A stretch of DNA of 34,506 nucleotides from Terriglobales bacterium (lineage in GTDB: Bacteria; Acidobacteriota; Terriglobia; Terriglobales; Acidobacteriaceae): positions 1 through 34,506 of the forward strand of contig JASHSL010000597.1 of the NCBI GenBank assembly GCA_030040855.1, in the 5' to 3' direction. Of the stretch, positions 1-8,539 are shown piece by piece. Numbering within the stretch: position 1 is the stretch's first letter; each line of letters begins with the position of its first letter. Below the pieces are notes generated by a model that was given only the letters and a program-made list of their open reading frames with translations, searched no databases and had not been told where the DNA came from. Made by a program: the position numbers and the translations under genes.

Positions 1-345
1 GGGCTGTTGAGGCTGCTCCTCAACGACGCCCAGGTTCCAGCGTCCGTGCAGGGCATTGGGATAAACAGCAATTACGCTGTCGCGATCGGCTAATTCATCG
101 AAGCGGGTGAGCCGTGAGATGTCGTTTGCGTCCTGATTCGTGCTGTGCAGCACCATCACAACCGGGTATTTCTGCTGGCTGTCGTAGCCCCTGGGCAGAT
201 GCACTACGAAGGTGCGCTCGACTTCACCTACCGTAATTTTCTGCTCTGGTTCCTGTGCCAGAGCGCTTAACCAGAGCAGCGGTCCAGCTAAACCACTGCA
301 AATGGCAAGTGCGAATGACGGCCGGGATAATAGGCGAAATCTCAT
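1..345 (-). CDS. Secreted alpha/beta-hydrolase esterase, LpqC/PHB-depolymerase type (partial, runs off the left edge)
   Basis: The leftward reading frame opens at ATG 345-343 and stays open to base 1, giving 115 N-terminal residues. A good Shine-Dalgarno AAGGAG (357-352) sits six bases upstream, which selects this ATG over the one at 351. Residues 1-30 are a signal peptide (hydrophobic core LAICSGLAGPLLWL, Ala-Gln at the likely cleavage point). The mature part has the strand YPVVMVLHSTNQDANDI followed by LTRFDELADRDSVIAVYPNA, the pattern of the LpqC/polyhydroxybutyrate depolymerase/feruloyl esterase family, where the loop after the first strand forms the oxyanion hole. The nucleophilic Ser and the His/Asp lie outside the window, so activity cannot be judged. 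Substrate is unknown; a periplasmic or secreted carboxyl esterase is inferred. Confidence 0.75.
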   Translation of the reverse strand, partial: MRFRLLSRPSFALAICSGLAGPLLWLSALAQEPEQKITVGEVERTFVVHLPRGYDSQQKYPVVMVLHSTNQDANDISRLTRFDELADRDSVIAVYPNALHGRWNLGVVEEQPQQP

Positions 346-611
346 GCTCATCTCCTTATTCTCCTACGCCGCAGGAATCGCTCGATGAGACAGCGCGGTT
401 TCCGCACCCAGCAGAAAACGAGATGATGTTGTGGGAAAGTCCAACCGGCAGATTTTCTCAGCTGCGAGCCGCTTCTTGAGAGCTTGATAAAGTTATCTCT
501 TTACAAGTGTCTCATAGGCAGCAGAAAAGTTCTGCCGCAAAAGAACTCCGTATAGTCAGAACGTGCGTTGCTGCTGAACGTTGCTAGCGCCGACGTAAAA
601 TATTGTAAAGA
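346..611. other. Intergenic spacer with no recognised gene
   Basis: This stretch separates the leftward esterase from the tadC remnant. Short open frames exist in it but none has a convincing ribosome binding site, a recognisable domain or a conserved-looking composition. The promoter of the esterase must lie in its left part, but I could not identify hexamers with confidence. Confidence 0.4.
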
Positions 612-614
612 TAG

Positions 615-1311
615 CCGGGTGAACTCTGGCGGCCGCCGAACTGGCGTCCCCGAGGCAAGGCTAGACGGACCCGGCGTTGCTTGATCCAGGCGGGATACCG
701 CGATGCCCACCATTTAACCAGCTATAGGGGAAGCCGCCTGGTGTGCGCCTTCCTGGGTTTGCTCGCCGCCCTTGCGAGCAGCGGACTGGATTCGCCGATT
801 CTGTTCGGAATCGGATCTTTTCTTCCCCATTTTGCCTTGATGCGCAAAGTCCAAAACCGCCAACACCGGATCAAGTTGGGATTACCCGATGCGCTCGACC
901 TCAGCGTCATCTGCGTGGATGCAGGGCTGGCACTCGATCAGGCGATGATGAGAGTGGCCGGGGACCTACATCACGCGCATCCGGAGCTGAGTGACGAGTT
1001 CTACCTCGTCATCACGGGATGCGTGCTGGTTACTCGTTGGACGAAGCATTGAGCGATCTGTCAGAACGAACTGGCCTTGGTGAGTGCATGCGCTAGTTCA
1101 GGCTGGACCCTTGGGAGTTGTGAGAGTTCTACGAGCTTACTCTGATGATCTCCGCGTTGCACGCCAGCAGCGGGCAAGAATACAGGTGATCAAGACTGCG
1201 ATCCAATGGGTGCCCGTACTGCTTCTGTTCGTTATCCCTTCTGTGTTGATTGTCACTATAGGCCCAGCGTTCCTTCAGCTCCTACGCACATTTAAGCCGC
1301 TCGTTCGTTGA
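615..1311 (+). pseudogene. tadC: tadC remnant (type II secretion F-domain protein of a Tad pilus), frameshifted
   Basis: Three reading frames stitch into one TadC-like protein. The first (about 615-1015) carries the LIQAGYRDAHH loop, a membrane segment (residues SRLVCAFLGLLAAL) and the family core LPDALDLSVICVDAGLALDQ followed by HPELSDEFYLV. A second frame (about 1015-1090) encodes AGYSLDEALSDLSERTGLGE, which is the expected continuation. A third (from about 1090) encodes SDDLRVARQQRARIQVIKTA and the terminal membrane segment VPVLLLFVIPSVLIVTIGPA. TadC is an inner-membrane platform protein for Flp pilus assembly. At least two frameshifts and an absent N-terminal third make this non-functional. 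No tadA, tadB or flp gene is visible around it; an IS110 fragment follows directly. Confidence 0.75.
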
Positions 1312-1385
1312 GCGCAGACACACAATCATGTGCGCTATCCGAACTTACGAGAGCCCTGTCGCCCTGGTTGAATCGGTCGGGCTAA

Positions 1386-1950
1386 ATCAACCACGAGAAC
1401 CTCAACGGCATGATGGCGCTGGCCATGAAGCCGCATCAAGAGGCAGTGATGCGACGGGCGGAAGTGCCTGGTTTTGGAGTGGATTCGGCGCAGCAGGTGA
1501 TCTCGGAAGTGGGGGTGCAGGCCAGTACATTTGCCTCGGCGGCAGAGTTGACCTCGTGGGTGGGAACCTGTCCCGCAAAGGACGAAAGTGCCGAAGAAAA
1601 CCACCGCAGGTCGCTCGGCCAAAGGCAATAAATATCTGCGGCGGGTACTGAACCAGGCGGCGCACGCTGCTGTCAAGCAGAAAGGCAGTTATTTCCAAGC
1701 GGTGTTCCGCCGTCTGCTGCCTCGGCTGGGCTATAAGTCCGCCATCTGGGCCGTGGCTCATCGGCTCTGTCGCGTGGTTTGGAAGATCCTGCATGAGGGC
1801 GTTCGATTTATTGAATACGGTATTGAGCCTGACCCCCACGCCAAACAAAAACGCGCGCGTCTGCTGGCACGAGCGCTTCGCAAGCTCGGCTACGAGGTCA
1901 CAATCCCACCCATAAACTTTGCTACCGCTGAAAATGGAGTGCGAATATAG
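1386..1950 (+). mobile_element. IS110-family transposase, C-terminal fragment with a frameshift
   Basis: From 1386 one frame encodes EAVMRRAEVPGFGVDSAQQV and ELTSWVGTCPAKDESA, the helix-hairpin-helix/Transposase_20 region typical of IS110/IS116/IS902 enzymes (PGFG, then Gly-Thr-Cys-Pro and an Asn/Asp-Glu-Ser). Near 1590 the frame changes and continues with GRSAKGNKYLRRVLNQAAHA and the family's C-terminal helices, to a stop at 1948-1950. Only about 190 of the usual roughly 400 residues remain: the N-terminal DEDD catalytic half is missing and the join is out of frame. It is therefore a dead fragment. No terminal repeats are recognisable; IS110 elements usually lack inverted repeats, so the element edges cannot be placed. 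Confidence 0.8.
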
Positions 1951-2144
1951 AGGAGGATTTTCGACGGAGTGCAAGAATGGAACGCCTCTTGCAAGCGCAT
2001 GCGGCACTCGTTGCTTCGAGTCCAACCGCTCGACACTGCTGCCTCCGTCTCGACAATTGCTAGCGAGAAGGTTCCTTCTATGCCGAACGGGATGTGATCT
2101 CCCTGAAATGACAGAATCTACTGGGGGAGGGATTCATGCCATCT

Positions 2145-2766
2145 CTACAGATTTTCGAACGCAACCACCTCAAAGCAAATAGCTACGTTCTGTAAGCGTC
2201 CCTGCGCCCTCCGGCCCGCCAGCAGACGATCGAGTGTCTCCGACGCTTGCCGGCCGTATTGCTTGGCGAGTCGGCGCACAAGCCCAATGTCGAGCGACGG
2301 ACCGGCCGCAAAATGGTGCGGTCAGCATCGACCAAGCCTGGGGGCACGCCGGCAAAGGCTTTCATAGCAATGAAATCCTCACGGCCGATGAACCTCACGG
2401 TCCTCCCCTGAAAGGGAACCTCCGCGGTTCTCGAGAACGCCTGTGGTTCGAGTCCGCGAAGGCCCAGCAGCAGATCAACTCTGTTGCCATAAGCATCGCC
2501 GAGCTTGAGCAAGCCAGGAATAGGGTCCTGGAGGTCGCCGAGCGTTAGCTGAGTCGGGAATCCAGCGGCCTGGAAATCACGCTCTAGATTTTGTGCTTCC
2601 GCATATCGGCGGATAGAAGCAGATCTGCATCCAGGCTGGCTCGGACGGCCCCATGAAGAGATGCCGCCAGCGCACCGATCACTGCATAGAGGACCTTCCG
2701 GATGTCGAGGAGATCGAGAGCATCGAGCAACAGAAGAAGCGACTCGCCGGAACGTGTGGTTCTCAT
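2145..2766 (-). pseudogene. AbiEii-like nucleotidyltransferase, decayed by two frameshifts
   Basis: Reading leftward from ATG 2766, the first frame gives a helix then YAVIGALAASLHGAVRASLD and DADLLLS, the start of a minimal nucleotidyltransferase fold like those of AbiEii/DUF6036-type proteins. Near 2600 the frame shifts and continues with AEAQNLERDFQAAGFPTQL, DPIPGLLKLGDAYGNRVDLL, GLRGLEPQAF and GREDFIAMKAFAG. Near 2310 it shifts again into SLDIGLVRRLAKQYGRQASE and TLDRLLAG, ending at TAG 2147-2145. Stitched together the protein is about 206 residues, normal for the family. The ATG overlaps the stop of the small upstream gene (ATGA), so the pair was once a coupled operon, probably of toxin-antitoxin or defence type. 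The decay makes activity unlikely unless the shifts are assembly errors. Confidence 0.75.
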
Positions 2767-2930
2767 GATTGCGGTCGACCCGGGCGAGCCTCGAGCTCCC
2801 GCCCGGCTTCATACAGCTCCATCACCAGCCGGCAATGCGTTAGGAAAGCCTTCAATCGTTCTTCCGGACTCAGCTGCTGGGTGGCCTCGACCAGAATGCG
2901 ATCGTTTTCTTGGGCAAGTTTCGATTCCAC
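2763..2930 (-). CDS. Small acidic-helical protein upstream of the nucleotidyltransferase (putative antitoxin/partner)
   Basis: A 55-codon leftward frame starts at GTG 2930-2928 and ends at TGA 2765-2763, four bases inside the nucleotidyltransferase start (ATGA overlap). The product begins MESKLAQENDRILVEATQQL and continues SPEERLKAFLTHCRLVMELY, an amphipathic, probably all-helical protein ending in a basic tail (RPGRPQS). The overlap and the intact frame, next to a partner that is broken twice, support it as a real gene rather than chance. I do not recognise the family. Small helical proteins encoded just upstream of AbiEii-like nucleotidyltransferases are often antitoxins or regulators, but this role is inferred from position only. 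The Shine-Dalgarno is weak. Confidence 0.55.
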   Translation of the reverse strand: MESKLAQENDRILVEATQQLSPEERLKAFLTHCRLVMELYEAGRELEARPGRPQS

Positions 2931-3051
2931 GCCACTTTATTCTAGCCGAGGACCATGAGACTGTTGACAGCTGCACCCTCCCGGCGAGCCAGGTTTTCTG
3001 TCCCAAAGGAAACGGTGCGTTAAACAAGAATATGTTAGGGCAGATCTCAAC

Positions 3052-3065
3052 CTGAAGGCCTTCAG
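3052..3065. repeat. 14-bp perfect palindrome in the intergenic spacer
   Basis: CTGAAGGCCTTCAG is its own reverse complement. It lies in the 2931-3180 spacer, which otherwise holds nothing I recognise. It is upstream of the leftward small gene by more than 120 bases, so it could be an operator, but a chance palindrome is equally likely. Confidence 0.3.
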
Positions 3066-3180
3066 CAAAGGCCTCGACTATCGCCTCTCACTAGCGGCTG
3101 TGGCATGCGGAGGAGAGTTTTGCAGACATTGCCTACCTGGAAGATGAGGCAATCACCCCTGCGTTGATCTTGCTGCCAAA

Positions 3181-3204
3181 GGCAGCGCACCTGCGAGCGC
3201 TGCC
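3181..3204 (-). terminator. Hairpin terminator candidate for the OmpA-family gene
   Basis: GGCAGCGC (3181-3188) pairs perfectly with GCGCTGCC (3197-3204) across an eight-base loop, 20 bases past the stop codon of the leftward OmpA-family gene. On the transcribed strand the stem is followed only by TTTGG, so it is a strong hairpin with a poor U-tract. Confidence 0.6.
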
Positions 3205-3223
3205 CTTGGCCACTACCCTCAGG

Positions 3224-4153
3224 TCAGAGTCCAATGCCTTTGTTGACGAGGACTTTCACATCGACTCGCTGATTGAGCTGACGGCCTTCGGGGGTTTCCT
3301 CGCTGGCAACCGGGCGCGTGGCCCCATAGCCGGCAGGAACTAGGAAACGTCGCATGGGAATATTGTCAGTATTCCGTAAGTAGGTCACAACCGCGGTTGC
3401 TCGGTCGTCGCTCAGCTTCTGGTTCGCCTCCGGGTTCCCAGTGCTGGACGCGTAACCGGCCACTTCGATCATGTAGTTGTTGAGAGACATTGCCTGCTTG
3501 GCCAAGTTGTCGAGCATCAGCTTGTCTTCAGGAGCCAAGGTCGCCTGTCCCGTCGGGAACCAGATCAGACCCTTGGCTATAGTCCGGTAGTCGTCGAGAT
3601 CGGAGACCCTTTTGTTGATCAAGGCGATGGCCTGAGCATCCAGCGCCGCACCTGCCAAGGCCGCGCCGGCAGTCACTTGCGCCGTATTAGCGGAAGTCTG
3701 CGCAGTGTTCGCAGCAGCTACGCCTTGGTTCGCCGTAGCCTGGGCCTGCTCGGCAGCCGCCTGATTCGCCAGGATCTGCTTCTCTTGTGCTACCGCGATG
3801 GCAAAGTCGTCCGGGCTAAAGGAAATCTTGCTCGCATCGAGTTGCCCTTGGGCATTGCCTATGCCCTCGGCATCAATGGTCAAGCCCGGTACCATGGAGG
3901 TGACGTCCATATCCGTCTTGCGAAACTTGAAGACGCCCTTCTTGCGCTCGATTTTCGTGCCCTCGTTTACGTTGATGACGGCTACCGTATCGGTCTTTTT
4001 TTGCAGAATAGTGATTGTGTCGCCGTTGCGAGACTGGATCATTCCTGTGACCTTAGCTTTCTTGCCAGCCTCGAAGGTTATTGGTTTGGTGACGGCAAGA
4101 GCTAGAGTGGCCGCCACCGCCAGGCAAACTGTCAAGCAGATATCACGTTTCAT
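3224..4153 (-). CDS. OmpA-family outer-membrane/peptidoglycan-binding protein with N-terminal beta domain
   Basis: The 309-residue product starts at ATG 4153, preceded by GGAG with good spacing; an in-frame ATG at 4183 has no such site. Residues 1-20 are a signal peptide (CLTVCLAVAATLALA). About 25-110 form a beta-rich DUF5666-like region (AKVTGMIQSRNGDTITI, MVPGLTIDAEGIGNAQGQ). About 115-180 is an Ala/Gln-rich, probably coiled-coil linker (AAAEQAQATANQGVAAANTA). About 195-305 is a C-terminal OmpA domain with the peptidoglycan-binding signature LSDDRATAVVTYL and GYGATRPVASEETPEGR. The family tethers the outer membrane to diaminopimelate in the cell wall. Here the periplasmic domain is clear but there is no eight-strand barrel. 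It appears monocistronic, with its own hairpin terminator downstream. Confidence 0.85.
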   Translation of the reverse strand: MKRDICLTVCLAVAATLALAVTKPITFEAGKKAKVTGMIQSRNGDTITILQKKTDTVAVINVNEGTKIERKKGVFKFRKTDMDVTSMVPGLTIDAEGIGNAQGQLDASKISFSPDDFAIAVAQEKQILANQAAAEQAQATANQGVAAANTAQTSANTAQVTAGAALAGAALDAQAIALINKRVSDLDDYRTIAKGLIWFPTGQATLAPEDKLMLDNLAKQAMSLNNYMIEVAGYASSTGNPEANQKLSDDRATAVVTYLRNTDNIPMRRFLVPAGYGATRPVASEETPEGRQLNQRVDVKVLVNKGIGL

Positions 4154-5103
4154 TGAGTTTCTCCGGAAATTGGCTTCGGACATGATCTAATCCGTTGTTC
4201 TACTACCGCCCGGGAATCCCCCTTAGGGTTCCGAATCGCTTGGTTGCATTGCTGACTTGGAGGCAACTGTCGCAACTACCAGCACAACGCACACAGCAAG
4301 TGTACGCAAAAAATTCGCTTGGTCAATCCCAGAAGCTCGTACGCTAGTATTCGCTATCCATCGTATATCACAGTACAGTGCGGCATAAGCTTTGTATTCT
4401 GTGTCGTTGATTTTGATCGGGTCTGCCGCAAAGCGATCCAAAAGAGATCTGCTATGCTTTTTGATCACTTCAATTCAAATCTTCTCAAATTCTGAGCGAT
4501 CTTTTCACTCGTCGGTGTCGTCAAAGACCTGTACAGCTCAGACACAACCACTGTTCCCGTGGCACCGGCCACCAACACCGAAAGTGATCCTTTAACTCAT
4601 TTGCCCACCCTCCGATCCCCGAAACCAGCCACGCTGTTTCCCGAATACCGGCTCTGCCGATATTGCGCTGCGTTGCACTCAGAGACGGACCCCCTCGCCG
4701 GGACCCAAACACTGACACTGGTGTCTGGCTGGTCCTGGTGCGATCTGTGAAGCTTGTCGACATGCGCTTGCCGTAGGAGTGGATCGAATCCATGCTGAGA
4801 TTTGTTTCTCGCTGGCTCGCACTCCTCACGTCGGAAATTCAGCTCTGAGATTTGCAGGCTAGCTTCGTGGAGTCATACCCGGCCTTTTCGCACCTCGGAC
4901 TTCTCAACCTACCCGCACTCGATCGGCAGGCTCGAACCATCAAGCTCTGAGAGAAAATAGCAGTTTCCCTCTAATCGCTGTCTCCCTTAAACTAGGTCAG
5001 GTTGGCGGTCCAGCAGCTGGCCTGATGCACAACCATTGGGGTCCTTGGTGGCAACATCACTCCGCCAGCGATTCTCACTACTCATTGTCCCAAGCGGAGG
5101 CCC
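4154..5103. other. 950-base gene-poor spacer
   Basis: This lies between the divergent OmpA-family gene and carbonic anhydrase gene, so it holds both promoters. One leftward frame (4468-4223, GTG start, 81 codons) ends in a hydrophobic segment (LAVCVVLVVATVA) and could be a small membrane protein, but it has no ribosome binding site and its codon use is unlike the GC-rich neighbours, so I do not call it. Other frames look like noise. No tRNA, riboswitch or insertion-sequence fold was recognised. Confidence 0.4.
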
Positions 5104-5853
5104 ATGAAAAAGCATTCACTCGTGCTCGCTTTGATGCTGGGCTCATTTCTTTCTTATGCGCAGGAACATCAACCCCCGCATTGGAGCTATGCAGGGGTAA
5201 CCGGCCCGGCGCACTGGGGCGATCTGAGCCTTGACTATTCGACTTGTAAGACCGGAAAGGAACAATCGCCCATCGACATCGCCCACACAGTAGCGGAAAA
5301 GCTGCCCCCGATCGATTTCCACTATTTGCCGGCCCCGTTGAAGCTGATCGACAACGGCCACACAGTCCAGGTGAACTATATGCCCGGCAGCTATATCACC
5401 GTGGAGGGCAAACAGTACGAACTGGTGCAGTTCCACTACCATCATCCTAGTGAAGAAGCAGTCCGTGGGAAACATTACGATCTTGTAATCCATCTCGTGC
5501 ACAAGGATGCAGAGGGTCATCTTGCCGTGGTCGCTATCCTGTTCAAAGAAGGGGCCAGCAATGCGACCCTCAAAGCAGTCGTCGATCATCTGCCAAGCGA
5601 AAAAGAAAAAGAAATCACAGCCGATGCCACGGTTGATGCGACGGGTCTTCTGCCCCAGACGCGGAGCTACTACACGTTTAGCGGATCGCTGACAACGCCT
5701 CCCTGCACCGAAGGGGTAAGGTGGTTTGTGCTCAAAACGCCGTCCACACTTTCGAGTGCAGAACTGGCAACACTGGCGAAATTGTATCCCCATAATGCAC
5801 GTCCGTTGCAGCCCTTGAACGCCAGGATCGTGAAGGCGGGGGGATTAAGGTAG
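5104..5853 (+). CDS. Secreted alpha-class carbonic anhydrase
   Basis: This 249-residue enzyme interconverts CO2 and bicarbonate. Residues 1-20 are a signal peptide ending in Ala-Gln, placing it in the periplasm. The family landmarks are in order: HWSYAGVTGPAHWGDLS, EQSPIDI, FHYHHPSEE with zinc ligands His111 and His113, the third ligand His130 in VIHLVHKDAEGH, and the substrate-pocket motif LTTPPCTEGVRWFVL. Cys48 and Cys201 are placed as the structural disulfide of bacterial alpha enzymes. Length is normal and all catalytic residues are present, so it should be active. GGAGG lies three bases before the ATG, slightly close. It stands alone on its strand; the NiCoT gene follows after 373 bases, and no functional link is evident. 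Confidence 0.93.
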   Translation: MKKHSLVLALMLGSFLSYAQEHQPPHWSYAGVTGPAHWGDLSLDYSTCKTGKEQSPIDIAHTVAEKLPPIDFHYLPAPLKLIDNGHTVQVNYMPGSYITVEGKQYELVQFHYHHPSEEAVRGKHYDLVIHLVHKDAEGHLAVVAILFKEGASNATLKAVVDHLPSEKEKEITADATVDATGLLPQTRSYYTFSGSLTTPPCTEGVRWFVLKTPSTLSSAELATLAKLYPHNARPLQPLNARIVKAGGLR

Positions 5854-6226
5854 AAGCGCAACTCCACTCATCAGCGATCAAGAAGCTACGAGCCGCGTCC
5901 TCGGCATGGCAGGAGTTCGCCAATGCCAACATGCCGGGAAGCATCGAAAACTGATTTCGAGGCTCAAGGATGGTCACCGGGTTGGCACAACCTGGAAGGA
6001 CGCCGATCGGACATCGGTTCCCGAAACGCCAAAGCCGACGACCCGAAGCTGCAATCGCGCGCCTGCAGTGCTAAACTCTTGGCCGAGGGATCGGTCCCCC
6101 TTCGCGCGGCGCAGCGCCTCGGTCGATCGAGAAGAGAACGAATCTACGATGTCGCTACCATCGTCCGGGCGGCGGCGCTAGCACTGATTCAGCAAGTTTC
6201 TGCGATGGTCGGTTGCGAGGAAGCCG
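5854..6226. other. Spacer between carbonic anhydrase and NiCoT genes
   Basis: No gene is supported here. A rightward frame crossing 5923-6264 has no recognisable domain and would overlap the NiCoT start. I looked for a NiCo-type or cobalamin riboswitch and for a NikR-like palindrome ahead of the transporter and found neither by eye. Confidence 0.4.
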
Positions 6227-7360
6227 TTGCTCGAGGATTCCATCCCCAACGCTATGAAAATTAATCCCCGGCCCAAGGATGGCTGCCTTGCGTGTGGCAA
6301 GGCACGCTCGGGCAGCCGGTCAAAACTGACTACTTTGTTCGATGATGGCGCCGATCATCTCCGCAGCCGCATCTTTGCAATTTATGGAATCTTACTAGTT
6401 TTCAACGTCGGCGCATGGATCTGGGCCGGCATCGCCTTTCACCGTTATCCGGTTCTTCTCGGCACCGCTCTTCTCGCCTACAGTTTCGGGCTGCGTCATG
6501 CCGTCGACGCAGACCACATCGCCGCCATCGACAATGTCACGCGCAAGCTGATGCAGGAAGGAAAGAGACCGGTGGCGGTCGGATTTATGTTCTCTCTGGG
6601 CCATTCGACGGTCGTGGTCCTCGGCGCAGCCGCGCTCGCGGGAGCGGCTCTGGCGTTCGAACATCGTCTTGACGCGCTGCGGAATATAGCCTCGGTCCTT
6701 GGCACCTTAGTCTCGGCCTTCTTCCTCTTCGCCATCGCCCTCGTCAATCTTATCGTTCTGCGATCGATCTACCGAACCTTTGTCAGGGTTCGACACGGTG
6801 AGCCCTACGTGGACGAGGATCTTGACATGCTCCTCTGCGGTCGCGGTTTCTTTTCCCGGCTATTCCGCCCGCTGTTCCACATGATCCGTAGCAGTTGGCA
6901 CATGTATCCATTGGGTTTTCTGTTTGGCATCGGATTCGATACTGCGACAGAGATCGGCTTGTTAGGAATTTCCGCAGCGGAAGCTGCGAAGGGCCTTCCC
7001 TTCGGCTCGATCCTCGTGTTCCCGATACTTTTTGCCGCAGGTATGTCGCTCATCGATACCACCGACAACATTTTCATGCTGGGTGCCTATGGGTGGGCAT
7101 TCGTAAAACCGATTCGTAAGCTTTACTACAACATCACAATCACCTCCGTGTCCGTGGTGGTTGCGCTGGTCGTCGGTGGCATCGAGGCCCTTGGACTGTT
7201 GGTCGAACATTTTCAGTTTCGAGGATGGTTTTGGGATGGAGTGGCCAAGTTCAATGTTAACTTCGGCACACTTGGTTATTTCATTGTAGGTCTTTTCGTG
7301 CTGAGCTGGATTGTGTCGATCGCATTCTACAAGTGGCGCAGATTCGACGACTTCATCTGA
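6227..7360 (+). CDS. NiCoT-family nickel/cobalt permease (HoxN/NixA type)
   Basis: The product (377 residues from TTG 6227, or 368 from ATG 6254) is a multi-spanning inner-membrane importer for Ni2+ and/or Co2+. The defining helix II motif is present as LRHAVDADHIAAIDNVTR, whose His and Asp residues bind the metal. The other family signatures also appear: FSLGHSTVV, LGFLFGIGFDTATEIGLL and AAGMSLIDTTDNIFM. About eight membrane segments can be counted. TTG 6227 has GAGGAA close upstream while ATG 6254 lacks a site, so the longer form is preferred weakly. NiCoT proteins deliver metal to hydrogenase, urease or cobalamin enzymes; none is visible nearby. Metal preference cannot be read from the sequence. 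Confidence 0.92.
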   Translation: MLEDSIPNAMKINPRPKDGCLACGKARSGSRSKLTTLFDDGADHLRSRIFAIYGILLVFNVGAWIWAGIAFHRYPVLLGTALLAYSFGLRHAVDADHIAAIDNVTRKLMQEGKRPVAVGFMFSLGHSTVVVLGAAALAGAALAFEHRLDALRNIASVLGTLVSAFFLFAIALVNLIVLRSIYRTFVRVRHGEPYVDEDLDMLLCGRGFFSRLFRPLFHMIRSSWHMYPLGFLFGIGFDTATEIGLLGISAAEAAKGLPFGSILVFPILFAAGMSLIDTTDNIFMLGAYGWAFVKPIRKLYYNITITSVSVVVALVVGGIEALGLLVEHFQFRGWFWDGVAKFNVNFGTLGYFIVGLFVLSWIVSIAFYKWRRFDDFI

Positions 7361-7414
7361 ATGCCTGAGCGACCTGCAGGAGGATCAGATCGAACCCCCT
7401 AGAATCGCCCTGGA

Positions 7415-7477
7415 GCGTCTGCTGGCTTCAGAAGTCGCTTCCGCATTTCCGAACGACTCGTGGGTCTCAGCAGACGC
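7415..7477. repeat. Nested inverted repeat between convergent genes
   Basis: GCGTCTGCTG (7415-7424) is the exact reverse complement of CAGCAGACGC (7468-7477), and inside it AGTCG pairs with CGACT. It sits between the end of the NiCoT gene and the end of the leftward G1 peptidase gene, so it may act as a bidirectional transcription end, although no T-tract follows on either side. Confidence 0.4.
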
Positions 7478-7509
7478 CCGAGACAATCATCCAGCAATTC
7501 TCCTTGTGC

Positions 7510-8539
7510 CTACTGGTAGGCAAGCCATTCGAACCACATCGAGTCGCTGTCCTGCTCGTAGGCTTCCGACAGACGGTCGCTCCCGTTTACCATGGTGATG
7601 TTCTCATTGGCTTCACTCAAATACGTGATGCGTTGGTTTGAACCTGCACGGTAAGCCCAAGCGTTGTCCATGTAAGCATAGGCGTAATACGGCAACGGGT
7701 TATCAAAGGATCCGTTCACTTCAGTTCGCTCAACAATCCACTCCGCTGATTTGCCACTAAAGGTGGCGCCCGCGGGAATGGCGATCGAAGCCGATACACT
7801 CAGGTTCGTGTTGTGATTAGTAGAAACCGGTAATCACACCATCCTTCATGCCTACCCATGAAGTAGCGTAGATAATGTCGCCTGGGGATACGGGAAAATT
7901 CGGAATCACGATTTCTGACTCGGGAAGGAACTCGATCCAAGCTGAATATTTGGCTACGCCATTCACCCACTCCTGCTCCGTGCCATCCTGAATTAAGTCA
8001 TTGCACTGGCAGTTGCCGTCGATTCCCACCCACATCGAGCTATAGCCGGTGAACGACTCGAACTGGGAGCCGATGTTCGGAACGACCCAAAGACCAACGA
8101 CTTGATCGAATACTGGGCTGCCCCCTACCAGAGAATAACCGCTCCAGTTGGCGGCTACGACTTTGGTGGTGTTCTTGAGCGTCGCGAGCGTCGCCACACG
8201 CTGATTGGGCCGGTGGAACCTGCCTGGGTTGGGCACGAGTGCGGCGGTAATGCGAGTCGTACCCACGGCTCGCCGCCACGCCGCATAGGCCTTCGTGTCG
8301 TCCGGGTCGGGTCGGTGAGGATAGCCGTAGGCCTGCAAGTCCTCCTCGGAGGCGCTGGTCGGATCAAACCCCGCAGGGGCCCCGGCGTACACAGTGACCC
8401 CGGGGATGCCGGGAAGGTCTTTCGAAATCGCGTAGTTTGGGTCTTGCGATGACGAACGGAGTTGTTGCGCGCTGGCGCCGCCGACCGATAGCAGCAGAGC
8501 AGAAGAAACTAGCAGAACGAACCGTCCAATTGTTTTCAT
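7510..8539 (-). pseudogene. Secreted G1-family (eqolisin) glutamic peptidase, frameshifted
   Basis: Leftward translation from ATG 8539 (GGAGA upstream) gives a signal peptide (FVLLVSSALLLSVGGASAQ), a pro-region of about 90 residues, then the G1 peptidase fold: NWSGYSLVGG, SSMWVGIDG, LIQDGTEQEW with the catalytic Gln (Gln174) and FPVSPGDIIYATSWVG. The frame stops after residue 240 at TAA 7819-7817. A different frame resumes at once with TNHNTNLSVSASIAIPAGAT and SAEWIVERTEV, which holds the catalytic Glu (codon 7743-7741), and runs to a stop at 7510. Restoring one shift near 7822 yields a normal enzyme of about 343 residues. As read, Gln and Glu are on separate products and the protein is inactive. 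The shift could be a real 2-base deletion (AC from ACAC) or a sequencing error. G1 enzymes work at acid pH. Confidence 0.82.

Noticed and set aside
4223-4468. An 81-codon minus-strand frame with a hydrophobic end
   Set aside because: No ribosome site, AT-leaning codons unlike neighbouring genes and no recognisable family; mentioned in the spacer entry only.
6100-6260. A nickel/cobalt or cobalamin riboswitch ahead of the NiCoT gene
   Set aside because: No conserved box or multi-stem fold was visible by eye; a covariance-model search would decide.
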